Assembly (NCBI GenBank): GCA_017394865.1
Contig: JAFPWT010000018.1
Location: 23,843 to 87,842 of the forward strand
Length of the DNA: 64,000 nt
Origin: Bacteroidales bacterium
Lineage (GTDB): Bacteria > Bacteroidota > Bacteroidia > Bacteroidales > F082
Direction of reading: 5' to 3'
A program made the position numbers and the translations under genes. Position 1 is the first letter of the stretch. Each line of letters opens with the position of its first letter. Positions 43,953-52,316 of the stretch are shown in pieces. The notes beneath the pieces were generated by a model. The model was not told where the DNA came from. It did not search any database and was given only the letters and a program-made list of their open reading frames with translations.

Positions 43953-45890
43953 ATGGCAGAAAACGAAAACATCATCAACGAAGCCATGCCAGTAGAAGAA
44001 AAGGCCGTTGAAGAAACCCCAGTCATGGAAGCCCCCGTTGAGGAAGCTCCCGTTAAGAAAGCCCCCAAGGCTCCCAAACAGAAGCCCGTCCCGGACGAGA
44101 ACTTTGACTGGAACACTTCTCACAAGAAATTCGACAACTACTCCGACGCCGAGCGTGCAAAGCTCGAGGATCAGTATGCCGCCACGATGAATCAGGTCGT
44201 CGACCATGAAGTCATCGAAGGCACTGTGGTCGCCATCACCGACCGTGAGGTGGTTGTCAACATCGGCTTCAAGTCAGATGGTGTTATTCCGATCGCGGAA
44301 TTCCGCACCAACCCCAACCTCGCCGTGGGTGACAAGGTCGAAGTGTACGTCGAGAGCCAGGAAGGCTCCAACGGCCAGCTCGTCCTCTCCCACAAGAAGG
44401 CCCGCATCCTCAAGTCATGGGATCGCGTCAACGCAGCCTTCGAGAGCGGTGAGATCGTCAACGGTTACGTCAAGAGCCGCACCAAGGGTGGCTTGATTGT
44501 CGACGTGTTCGGCATCGACGCCTTCCTGCCCGGTTCCCAGATCGACGTCAAGCCGATCCGCGACTACGACGTGTTCGTCGACAGCGTGATGGAATTCAAA
44601 GTCGTGAAGATCAACCAGGAATACAAAAACGTGGTGGTCTCTCACAAAGCACTCATCGAGGACGAACTCGAAGCCCAGAAGGCTGAGATCATCAGCAAGC
44701 TCGAAAAGGGCCAGGTCCTCGAAGGTGTGGTTAAAAACATCACTTCCTACGGTGTGTTCATCGACCTCGGCGGTGTTGATGGTCTCATCCACATCACCGA
44801 CCTCTCTTGGGGCCGCATCAACCACCCGGAAGAGATCGTCAAGCTGGATGAAAAGATCAAGGTCGTCATCCTCGACTTCGACGACAACAAGAAACGTATC
44901 GCTCTCGGCCTGAAGCAACTCACTCCTCATCCGTGGGATGCTCTCGACCCGAACCTCAAGGTGGGCGACATCGTCAAGGGTAAAGTGGTGGTCATCGCCG
45001 ACTACGGTGCGTTCATCGAGATCGCTCCCGGCGTCGAAGGCCTCATCCACGTCTCCGAGATGTCATGGAGCCAGCACCTCCGCACCGCTCAGGACTTCCT
45101 GAAGGTGGGCGACGAGGTGGAAGCCAAGGTCCTCACCCTCGACCGCGAAGAGCGCAAGATGTCTCTCGGCATGAAGCAGCTCATCCCGGATCCGTGGGCC
45201 AACATCAGAGACCGCTACCCGGTGGGCTCCAAGCACACCGCCGTGGTGCGCAACTTCACCAACTTCGGCATCTTCGTCGAGCTTGAAGAAGGCGTTGACG
45301 GCCTCATCCACATCAGCGACCTGAGCTGGAGCAAGAAGATCAAGCACCCGGCTGAATTCACGAAAGTCGGCGAAAGCATCGACGTCGTCGTTCTCGATGT
45401 CGACGAAGAGAACCGCCGCCTCAGCCTCGGCCACAAACAACTCGAGGAGAATCCTTGGGAAGTGTTTGAGACCGTGTTCACCGTGGGTTCTGTCCACCAG
45501 GGCACCATCATCAGCGCCGCCGACAAGGGCGTCGTGGTATCACTGCCTTACGGCGTCGAAGGCTTCTGCCCGAACCGCTACCTGAAGAAGGAAGACGGCA
45601 CCACCGCCAAGGTCGACGAAACCCTCGACTTCAAGGTCATCGAGTTCTCGAAGGAAAGCAAGAAGATCATCCTTGCCCACTCCAAGATCTATGAAGACAA
45701 GGAAGCCGCTGTGAAGGAAACCGCCGAGAAAGTCGCCGACAAGGCTGCTAAGCAAGCCAAACGCGCTGTGAAACAGATCAACGAAACGATCGAACACAGC
45801 ACCCTCGGCGACCTCGAAGTGCTCGCCGGCTTGAAGGAAAACCTTGAGAAGCAGGAAGCTGCCGCCAAGGACGAACCTAAAGCCGAATAA
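43953..45890 (+). CDS. rpsA: Ribosomal protein bS1
   Basis: 645 residues from the ATG at 43953; the frame is open from 43905 in the leader. A ~60-residue acidic/Pro/Ala-rich N-terminus precedes six S1 (OB-fold) RNA-binding domains starting near residues 82, 165, 252, 338, 425 and 512. The conserved VDGLIHITDLSW/VEGLIHVSEMSW segments are clear. A Lys/Ala-rich helical tail follows. S1 binds mRNA at the 30S platform. Strong C-ending codon use marks a highly expressed gene. Most Bacteroidota mRNAs lack Shine-Dalgarno, so S1 may matter for initiation. Confidence 0.96.
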   Translation: MAENENIINEAMPVEEKAVEETPVMEAPVEEAPVKKAPKAPKQKPVPDENFDWNTSHKKFDNYSDAERAKLEDQYAATMNQVVDHEVIEGTVVAITDREVVVNIGFKSDGVIPIAEFRTNPNLAVGDKVEVYVESQEGSNGQLVLSHKKARILKSWDRVNAAFESGEIVNGYVKSRTKGGLIVDVFGIDAFLPGSQIDVKPIRDYDVFVDSVMEFKVVKINQEYKNVVVSHKALIEDELEAQKAEIISKLEKGQVLEGVVKNITSYGVFIDLGGVDGLIHITDLSWGRINHPEEIVKLDEKIKVVILDFDDNKKRIALGLKQLTPHPWDALDPNLKVGDIVKGKVVVIADYGAFIEIAPGVEGLIHVSEMSWSQHLRTAQDFLKVGDEVEAKVLTLDREERKMSLGMKQLIPDPWANIRDRYPVGSKHTAVVRNFTNFGIFVELEEGVDGLIHISDLSWSKKIKHPAEFTKVGESIDVVVLDVDEENRRLSLGHKQLEENPWEVFETVFTVGSVHQGTIISAADKGVVVSLPYGVEGFCPNRYLKKEDGTTAKVDETLDFKVIEFSKESKKIILAHSKIYEDKEAAVKETAEKVADKAAKQAKRAVKQINETIEHSTLGDLEVLAGLKENLEKQEAAAKDEPKAE

Positions 45891-45918
45891 GATCACCTAT
45901 GTGATACGATTCGAAACG

Positions 45919-45948
45919 AAAACCGCCCCCGAAAGAGGGCGGTTTTTA
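45919..45948 (+). terminator. Rho-independent terminator after rpsA
   Basis: GC-rich stem AAAACCGCCC / GGGCGGTTTT with a GAAA-containing loop and a T-run, 28 bases after the stop. Confidence 0.92.
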
Positions 45949-45965
45949 TTTAAACTGAAACAAAC

Positions 45966-47381
45966 ATGGTATTCTCCGACCTCTTCTTCCTCTTCGTGTT
46001 CCTGCCAGTGTTCGCACTGTGCTACCTGCTGGCAGCATGGATCGACAGAAGAGGGGACATGCCCTCGTTCCGCCACCGCAACAGCATGCTGGTGCTCTTC
46101 TCCCTCATCTTCTACGCTTGGGGAGAACCAGTGTACGTGCTGCTGATGCTGGCCAGCGTGGTGGTCAACTACTTCGTAGGACGGGGCATCGCAAAACAGG
46201 GGAAGCCTTTCCTGGTCATTGGACTGATATTCAACCTGGGCGTGCTGGCCACCTTCAAATACCTTTCATTTTTCTGTGCTGAGCTCCTGTCGTTGGGCGT
46301 TCCAGTTAACGTTCCTCGGATTGTCCTGCCCATCGGCATCAGCTTCTATACCTTCCAGTCCATCTCTTATCTGATAGATGTCTATCGTGGTACCACGCCG
46401 GTGCAGCGCAGCTTCAAGAACCTGCTGCTCTACATCTCCATGTTCCCTCAGCTGATTGCCGGTCCTATCGTCCGCTACGGCACGGTGGCCTCTGAGATCA
46501 CCGACCGGCATGTCGATAGCAACGACCTTGCCGAGGGGATGATGCGTTTTTTGCGTGGACTGGGGAAAAAAGTCATCCTCGCCAACCAGTTCTCGGAGAT
46601 CTCTACGCAGCTGCTGACGGGGAGCGGGCTTGAGAACCTTTCCACCATGGGTTCCTGGGTGGGCATCGTGGCCTTCACCTTCCAGATCTATTTCGACTTC
46701 TCGGGCTACAGCGACATGGCCATCGGCATCGGCCGATGCCTGGGCTTCCATTTCAACGAGAACTTCGACCATCCTTACTGCTGCGTGAGCATCACCGACT
46801 TCTGGCGCCGCTGGCATATCTCACTCGGCAGCTTCTTCCGCGACTATCTATACATCCCTCTTGGCGGCAACCGCCGTCATCAGGCACTCAATATCATGGT
46901 GGTGTGGATGCTCACTGGCTTCTGGCACGGTGCCAGCTGGAATTTCCTGCTGTGGGGCGTCTTCTATGGAGTCATCATCATGCTTGAGAAATATACCTTG
47001 CTGAAAGTCATCCACCGGGTTCCCAAAGTGCTGCTGCATATATACAGCCTGGTGCTGGTGGTGATCGGCTGGGGCATCTTTTATTTCGTCGATTTCGGAG
47101 CGATGCTCCATTTCTTCAAGGCTTTCTTCGGTGGAGCGGCGTCGTTCTCCGATTTTGCCGCCGTCAACGTGTTGAGCACTTACGGCTGGCTTTGGGTGAT
47201 CGCCTTGGTGTTCTGTCTGCCTGTGCGTAACTGGCTTGACCGCTGGGTCGCTCGGTGGAAGCATCCCCGTCCGACGCTGGTGCTGGTGATGCGTTCTGTT
47301 TTGGCATTTTTATTGCTGACGGTGAGTGTCGCCCTTCTGGTGGGGGCCACCAACAACGCTTTTCTTTATACACGATTCTAA
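45966..47381 (+). CDS. MBOAT family O-acyltransferase (AlgI-like)
   Basis: 471 residues with about 10-12 transmembrane helices. MBOAT motifs include FWRRWHISLGSFFRDYLYIPLGG (core RRWHISL) and the catalytic His321 in GFWHGASWNF. AlgI-type members move acetyl groups across the membrane for exopolysaccharide O-acetylation. The next two genes encode DHHW/AlgJ-like proteins, which complete the transfer in the periplasm. Together they form an O-acetylation cassette. Confidence 0.92.
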   Translation: MVFSDLFFLFVFLPVFALCYLLAAWIDRRGDMPSFRHRNSMLVLFSLIFYAWGEPVYVLLMLASVVVNYFVGRGIAKQGKPFLVIGLIFNLGVLATFKYLSFFCAELLSLGVPVNVPRIVLPIGISFYTFQSISYLIDVYRGTTPVQRSFKNLLLYISMFPQLIAGPIVRYGTVASEITDRHVDSNDLAEGMMRFLRGLGKKVILANQFSEISTQLLTGSGLENLSTMGSWVGIVAFTFQIYFDFSGYSDMAIGIGRCLGFHFNENFDHPYCCVSITDFWRRWHISLGSFFRDYLYIPLGGNRRHQALNIMVVWMLTGFWHGASWNFLLWGVFYGVIIMLEKYTLLKVIHRVPKVLLHIYSLVLVVIGWGIFYFVDFGAMLHFFKAFFGGAASFSDFAAVNVLSTYGWLWVIALVFCLPVRNWLDRWVARWKHPRPTLVLVMRSVLAFLLLTVSVALLVGATNNAFLYTRF

Positions 47382-47392
47382 ATGATACAACC

Positions 47393-48463
47393 ATGAAATA
47401 TTTGATTCATTCCTTTCTTGCCGCCGTCTTGATTCTTGTGGGATGTAAGCTTCAGGCACAGTCGCTGCTCCCGCAGGACAGCGCGGATCGTTGTGTTACC
47501 CCATATGTCAACAAGCTGACGCCCAATGCCACCTGCCGCAAGGCAGCCAAGGCGGGCATCATCCTCATTGGTGGCGGCGACACCTTACGGGCCTGCAATC
47601 CCTGCAACCAGACGCCTAAAACGGCTCTCTCGTATGCCGATATCTGCAATATCTACAAGCGTAAACTCGGCGACACCATCAACGTGTACTGCATGCCGAT
47701 CCCCACGGCCATCGAGTATTATTGCCCCGATGCCGCCAAGGGCTGGACGCACCCCGAGGCTCCGGTGCTGAACAGCATGTTCGCTGCCTGTTCCGACTCG
47801 GTGCTGGTGGTCAACATCTACAATATCCTGGGTGAACACGCCAATGAGCGCATCTTCTCGCGTACCGACCACCACTGGGCACCCCGTGGCGCCTATTATG
47901 CAGCCATGAAGCTCTGTGAGGTGGCAGGCGTGCCGTTTGAGGACCTTTCGCATTACGACGAACACGTCATCCATAGCTTTGTGGGTACCATGGCCTCCTT
48001 CTCAGGCGAGAGCTGCGTGAAGCAAGCTCCGGAGGACTTCTATTACTATACACCCCGCGATTGCGAATACACGACGACCTATATCCAATACAAGACCAAC
48101 AAGGGTAAAATCACAGGCGAGCATCCTGCTGCCGAAGGGGAGTTCTTCAAGTCGTATGGCGACGGGAGTGGTGCGGCCTACAACACCTTCATGGGTGGCG
48201 ACTCGAAGATCACCCAGGTGCGCACTGGCGTTAACAACGGTCGCCGTGTTATCATCTTCAAGGATAGCTTCGGCAATGCCATCCCAGGTTATCTGTTCTT
48301 CTCGTTCGAGGAGGTGCATGTCATCGACTTCCGTTTCTTCGACCGAAACATCATTAATTATATCCGTGACAACAAGATCACTGATGTGGTCTTTGCCAAT
48401 AACCTCACGCATGCCTGCGGTAATACCTCCTATAACAACTACAAACGCTTCTTAATCCAGTAA
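47393..48463 (+). CDS. DHHW (AlgJ/AlgX-like) SGNH-type acetyltransferase, copy 1
   Basis: 356 residues from the ATG at 47393, 11 bases after the MBOAT stop. A signal peptide (possible lipobox LVGC, Cys18) indicates a periplasmic location. The DHHW motif is at residues 159-162 and the catalytic Ser292 lies in FKDSFGNAIPGY. In AlgJ/AlgX this Asp-His/Ser set transfers acetyl onto the polysaccharide. It is the shorter of two adjacent paralogs. Confidence 0.85.
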   Translation: MKYLIHSFLAAVLILVGCKLQAQSLLPQDSADRCVTPYVNKLTPNATCRKAAKAGIILIGGGDTLRACNPCNQTPKTALSYADICNIYKRKLGDTINVYCMPIPTAIEYYCPDAAKGWTHPEAPVLNSMFAACSDSVLVVNIYNILGEHANERIFSRTDHHWAPRGAYYAAMKLCEVAGVPFEDLSHYDEHVIHSFVGTMASFSGESCVKQAPEDFYYYTPRDCEYTTTYIQYKTNKGKITGEHPAAEGEFFKSYGDGSGAAYNTFMGGDSKITQVRTGVNNGRRVIIFKDSFGNAIPGYLFFSFEEVHVIDFRFFDRNIINYIRDNKITDVVFANNLTHACGNTSYNNYKRFLIQ

Positions 48464-48466
48464 ACA

Positions 48467-49786
48467 ATGCGTGGGAGTCGGATATTGGTTGCTTTGGTCA
48501 CCGTGATGATGACGGCTTTTGTGGCAGTGTTCTGTTTCCTGCCGCGGAGCACGTATTCTGAGCTGGAGAAGCGTGACCTTAGCAAGTTTCCCGATTTCTG
48601 CTGGGACAGTCTGCGTAATGGCAGCTTCACGCGAAGCGTTTCCAACTGGTTCAGCGACAGTGAGCCGTTTCGCGACGTGTTCATGGGCGAGAGCATGGAG
48701 TTGAAGTCGTTGATGGCCTTTAAGACAAAGTCGGCGGTCACCTTCCATGCCGCGCAGGAGGCTCCTGAAGATGCTGCTGCGACGGATATGGCGTCCGTTG
48801 ACGAAGAGGCGGACGATCAGCGTTCCATTAAGGAATTCCACAACGACGTGGATGTCAAGGCCAAGATGGATAACGCCGGCGTCATCGTGATTGGCAATCC
48901 TCCTGAGGCACGTGCTCTGATGGCTTTCAAGAACAAGAACAGGGGAGAGAAGAGTTTCGCCAAGGTGGTGAATACCTACCAGAAAGTCTTCGGCTCCGAG
49001 GTGAATGTCTATTGTATGATCATCCCCACGGCGGTGGAGTACTACTGCCCGATGAATGCAAGGAGTTGTACCGATCCGGAGTTCCCCGTGCTGACAGAAC
49101 TCTATTCTTTGATTGACAGTGCGGTGCAGGTGGTGGACCTTTATGATTTGATGGGTGAGCATGTCGATGAGGATATCTACCTGCGCACCGACCATCACTG
49201 GTCGCCGTTAGGTGCCTATTATGCGGCGCGACAATTTGCCATGGTGGCCGATGTGAAGGTGCCTGATTTGAAGGATTTCGAGTCGGATACCATCAAGAAT
49301 TACGTTGGCTCGATGTTCGGTTATTCGAAGGACATCAACGTGAAGAAGTCGCCCGAGGACTTTGTTTACTACAAGCCCTTGGGGGTGACGTATACGACCG
49401 TCTATCGGCGGTATGAGTTGGACAAGGACTTCCAGATTGTAGGGGAGGAGAAGCCTCATCAGGGCGAGTTCTTTGTGAAGACCTCAGGTACGGGTTCGGC
49501 CTATTGCACCTTTATGGGCAGCGATGCCCGCATCACCCAGGTGAAGACCGATTCGGAATGCCCTCGTCGGCTGCTAGTGATGAAGGATAGCTTCGGCAAT
49601 GCCATTCCGGGCTATCTGTTCGGCTCGTTCTCTGAAATCCATGTGATCGACTTCCGCTATTTCACTTATAGTATCAAGGATTACATTCGAGAGCACGGCA
49701 TCACCGACATCCTGATGGCAAACAACATCTCACATGTGTGCTCAGGTGCCGCTGGTTCCGCATATAAACGCTTTTTGGAGAAGTAA
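48467..49786 (+). CDS. DHHW (AlgJ/AlgX-like) SGNH-type acetyltransferase, copy 2
   Basis: 439 residues, 3 bases after copy 1. An N-terminal transmembrane anchor (residues ~7-25) replaces the cleavable signal. An acidic linker of about 40 residues (EAPEDAAATDMASVDEEADD-type) follows. The DHHW motif is at residues 242-245 and Ser375 lies in MKDSFGNAIPGY. The two copies share several long motifs, so they arose by duplication. They may act in series or on different glycans. Confidence 0.85.
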   Translation: MRGSRILVALVTVMMTAFVAVFCFLPRSTYSELEKRDLSKFPDFCWDSLRNGSFTRSVSNWFSDSEPFRDVFMGESMELKSLMAFKTKSAVTFHAAQEAPEDAAATDMASVDEEADDQRSIKEFHNDVDVKAKMDNAGVIVIGNPPEARALMAFKNKNRGEKSFAKVVNTYQKVFGSEVNVYCMIIPTAVEYYCPMNARSCTDPEFPVLTELYSLIDSAVQVVDLYDLMGEHVDEDIYLRTDHHWSPLGAYYAARQFAMVADVKVPDLKDFESDTIKNYVGSMFGYSKDINVKKSPEDFVYYKPLGVTYTTVYRRYELDKDFQIVGEEKPHQGEFFVKTSGTGSAYCTFMGSDARITQVKTDSECPRRLLVMKDSFGNAIPGYLFGSFSEIHVIDFRYFTYSIKDYIREHGITDILMANNISHVCSGAAGSAYKRFLEK

Positions 49787-49807
49787 AGCAAGAAGAAAGG
49801 AGTAAGA
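49787..49807 (+). repeat. Three heptads after the second DHHW gene
   Basis: AGCAAGA, AGAAAGG, AGTAAGA directly after the TAA stop codon and just before the ATG of the S4 gene. It has the same position and period as the other tracts. Confidence 0.55.
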
Positions 49808-49810
49808 ATT

Positions 49811-50044
49811 ATGGCACAGAAACTAAACAGAATCGTTTTTACCCTTCGCGAGGGCGAAGAATACATCCCATTGATTGCCTTATTAAAAGCCACTGGCGTG
49901 GTCTATTCTGGCAGCGAGGCCCAGGAGGTGGTCACCGCTGGCATGGTACTCCGCAACGGTGAGGTGGAACTCCGCAAGCGCGCGAAGATCACCGCTGGCG
50001 AAGTGATCGTGTTTCAGAATTTCGAGATTGAGGTGGAGGGATGA
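49811..50044 (+). CDS. S4-domain RNA-binding protein (YbcJ-like)
   Basis: 77 residues consisting only of an S4-like domain (YIPLIALLKATGVVYSGSEAQ and GMVLRNGEVELRKRAKITAGEVIVF). Small S4 proteins bind structured RNA or ribosomes. It overlaps the start of the TPR regulator gene by 4 bases, so the two are translationally coupled. Confidence 0.8.
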   Translation: MAQKLNRIVFTLREGEEYIPLIALLKATGVVYSGSEAQEVVTAGMVLRNGEVELRKRAKITAGEVIVFQNFEIEVEG

Positions 50045-51813
50045 GAGCGCAAGTGCATAGGATTGGGTTTTGGATGCTGATGGTGTTGTTGGCGGCCTGC
50101 CATCGTCCTGCTGAGACGCGCCGCGATACGTCTATTCAATCGTCGGAATTGTTGGCTGTCGACAGTCTGCTATGGACACAACCTGACAGTGCGCTGACGT
50201 GTTTGATGGCCTGTTACGACACGATTGGCGACCGTCATTACGCCAACCTTTTGTTGGCCGAGCTGTTGTATAAGAACGACTATGAGCAGACCAACCGCGC
50301 CGAGTTGCAGGCGGCAGTGGCATACTATGATTCAGTATCTGATCCGTTCCTGGCTGCCCGAGCCCATTATATTAATGGTGTGGGCTACTATGAGCGCGAC
50401 AGCGTTGTCCCTGCCTGCGAGGAATACCTGAAGGCCGTGGAAATTATGGAGGAGCATTTCACGGAGAAGGAGCTGGTGGGGCAGAAGGCGAAGTTCATGG
50501 CATTGGCATATACACATCTTTGCGGTTTGTTTTCCGACCAGTATCTGCATGAGCAGGCCATTTATTTTGGGAAGCAATCCTTGTCTTATTATTATAGATA
50601 TGACGCAGAATCGTGGAATGTAGCATGGATTCTAAATGAAATCGGCTCACAGTATGAAATGAAAAAAGGCCTTGATAGCGCAATGGGTTATTATCAAAAA
50701 GGGATGGCGGTTTTATTAGATACAAATACTATTATATTCAGAGATTTAAAGACGCATATAGCGTTCAATTCATACAAACAAGGTGCCAATCCTCTACCCT
50801 CTTTAAGCACATTGTATGATTTATTGAAACAAGCGGAAAGCAAAAGGGAAGAATTGTCTCGTCGCCTTATTATAGGTGCAATCTATTTTGATGAGGCACA
50901 ATATGATTCAGCTTTTTTGTATTTGGACAAAGTGTATAATGGCACAAGTAGTATTGGTTCTAAGAAACAGGCCGCAGAGTGGCTTGTAGAAATCTGCGAC
51001 AAGACAAATAGGGATCTCGAAGCACAACAATATGCACATTATCTGGTTCCATTCGCCAATTTCGATGAGATACAAGGCCACGTAAAGTCACAATTGACCG
51101 ATCTGTGTGTTGCACACGAACAAAAAAGGAACGAATTCTTTCACCAGAAGGCTTCAAAGGAAAAAATAAAGAAGACAGGAATTGTTATTACTCTATTATT
51201 AGCCATTCTAGTCATTTGCAGCATCTTATATCATTTTTTTAGCAAAAGGAAAAGTCGTTCTTTACGGGACCAAAAGGAAATGGCGGAAAAGCAGTTGATG
51301 GAGGAAAGACAAGCCCACCGTATTCAGCAGGCAGCCTTGGGGGGTAGGTTGAAACAAAAAAACAAAGCATTGAAAGATATCAAAACGTCAAAGGAAAACG
51401 TTTTGTCAATAATAATACCGGAACATCAGACTAAAGGTAAGTATGACGATGAAACAATTTGCAAGCATATTATTATGATATGCAATGATGAGAATAATCC
51501 AATCAAGTCCACTGTTCCCGTTTCAGCTTATGCTGATCTGGCCCTTAACGACAGACAAAAGTCCGAACTAAAAGCTGCGGCTGTCAAGCATTATGGATAT
51601 TTGTTTGAAAAACTAAAAATACAGTATCCAGAATTAAAAGAAAAAGATTTGTTTTATTGTTATTTATCTCTTTTGGGGTTGAACAACACCCAGATAGCCG
51701 TTCTGTTACAAAACGCACTCAACACAATTTGGGATAGGGAACAACGTTTGAAAAGAATCTTTGGTAAAAATGATAGCGTTGTTGTAATACTGAATGATTT
51801 TTTAATATATTGA
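50041..51813 (+). CDS. TPR-containing membrane regulator with HTH-like C-terminus
   Basis: 590 residues. Lipoprotein-like signal (LLAACH, Cys20), then TPR-like helical repeats to ~360, a transmembrane helix near 380-400, a coiled coil (~405-465) and a C-terminal region (EKDLFYCYLSLLGLNNTQIAVLLQ near 540) resembling a helix-turn-helix. This layout is common in Bacteroidota regulators that sense periplasmic signals. Base composition changes abruptly near 50570: GC-rich before, AT-rich after. The N- and C-terminal parts may thus have different origins. It lies just upstream of the RHS locus. Confidence 0.72.
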   Translation: MRAQVHRIGFWMLMVLLAACHRPAETRRDTSIQSSELLAVDSLLWTQPDSALTCLMACYDTIGDRHYANLLLAELLYKNDYEQTNRAELQAAVAYYDSVSDPFLAARAHYINGVGYYERDSVVPACEEYLKAVEIMEEHFTEKELVGQKAKFMALAYTHLCGLFSDQYLHEQAIYFGKQSLSYYYRYDAESWNVAWILNEIGSQYEMKKGLDSAMGYYQKGMAVLLDTNTIIFRDLKTHIAFNSYKQGANPLPSLSTLYDLLKQAESKREELSRRLIIGAIYFDEAQYDSAFLYLDKVYNGTSSIGSKKQAAEWLVEICDKTNRDLEAQQYAHYLVPFANFDEIQGHVKSQLTDLCVAHEQKRNEFFHQKASKEKIKKTGIVITLLLAILVICSILYHFFSKRKSRSLRDQKEMAEKQLMEERQAHRIQQAALGGRLKQKNKALKDIKTSKENVLSIIIPEHQTKGKYDDETICKHIIMICNDENNPIKSTVPVSAYADLALNDRQKSELKAAAVKHYGYLFEKLKIQYPELKEKDLFYCYLSLLGLNNTQIAVLLQNALNTIWDREQRLKRIFGKNDSVVVILNDFLIY

Positions 51814-51917
51814 TAATAAAGTTGTTATATAATAATTCCGAATAATCCGAATACTTTTTTTCTTGACATGTGTGTTTGTCCGAAGGTACTTTTACGAAAA
51901 CTTTAATAGCAAAAGTC

Positions 51918-52298
51918 ATGAAACACACAACCTTAAAACTAATCACTATTCTATTTGGCCTTTTGATGCCCGCTGTTTTGGGTTTGGCCAAAGACATTCA
52001 TTTTGAAGATGGTCATAGCCCCATTCCTGTAAAAGAGGCCACCGTCCAAGGTATTCCAAGAAACAACTCCATCGTTGCCTCCATCAACGGTCATATTCTT
52101 TCCATCGTCTTTTTGGAGAACCTTGGTCAGGTCTACATCGAGGTGGAGGAGGTTGGAGGCGGTGAAGCACAGTGTCAGTCTACCCCCACGCCTGACGGCG
52201 TCGACTTTTACATCACCTATGCCGGAAGCTATATTGTCACCTTCACCCTGACCAACGGCGACGTGTACTATGGCGAGTTTGAAGTGCGGGATGAATAA
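51918..52298 (+). CDS. Small secreted DUF3244-like protein
   Basis: 126 residues. A Sec signal peptide is followed by a beta-rich domain (GHILSIVFLENLGQVYIEVEE... YAGSYIVTFTLTNGDVYYGEFEV) typical of DUF3244, small exported Bacteroidota proteins of unknown role. I chose the ATG at 51918, at the signal peptide, over 51870. It starts the RHS-locus gene order, 18 bases before the fibre-like gene. Confidence 0.75.
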   Translation: MKHTTLKLITILFGLLMPAVLGLAKDIHFEDGHSPIPVKEATVQGIPRNNSIVASINGHILSIVFLENLGQVYIEVEEVGGGEAQCQSTPTPDGVDFYITYAGSYIVTFTLTNGDVYYGEFEVRDE

Positions 52299-52316
52299 TT
52301 TAAAACTATTGGAAAT

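Noticed and set aside
51863-51878. TTGACA and TTTG before the DUF3244-like gene as a promoter
   Set aside because: TTGACA is not the Bacteroidota consensus, and the TTTG has no properly spaced TAnnTTTG; the nearest TACTTTTA is imperfect.
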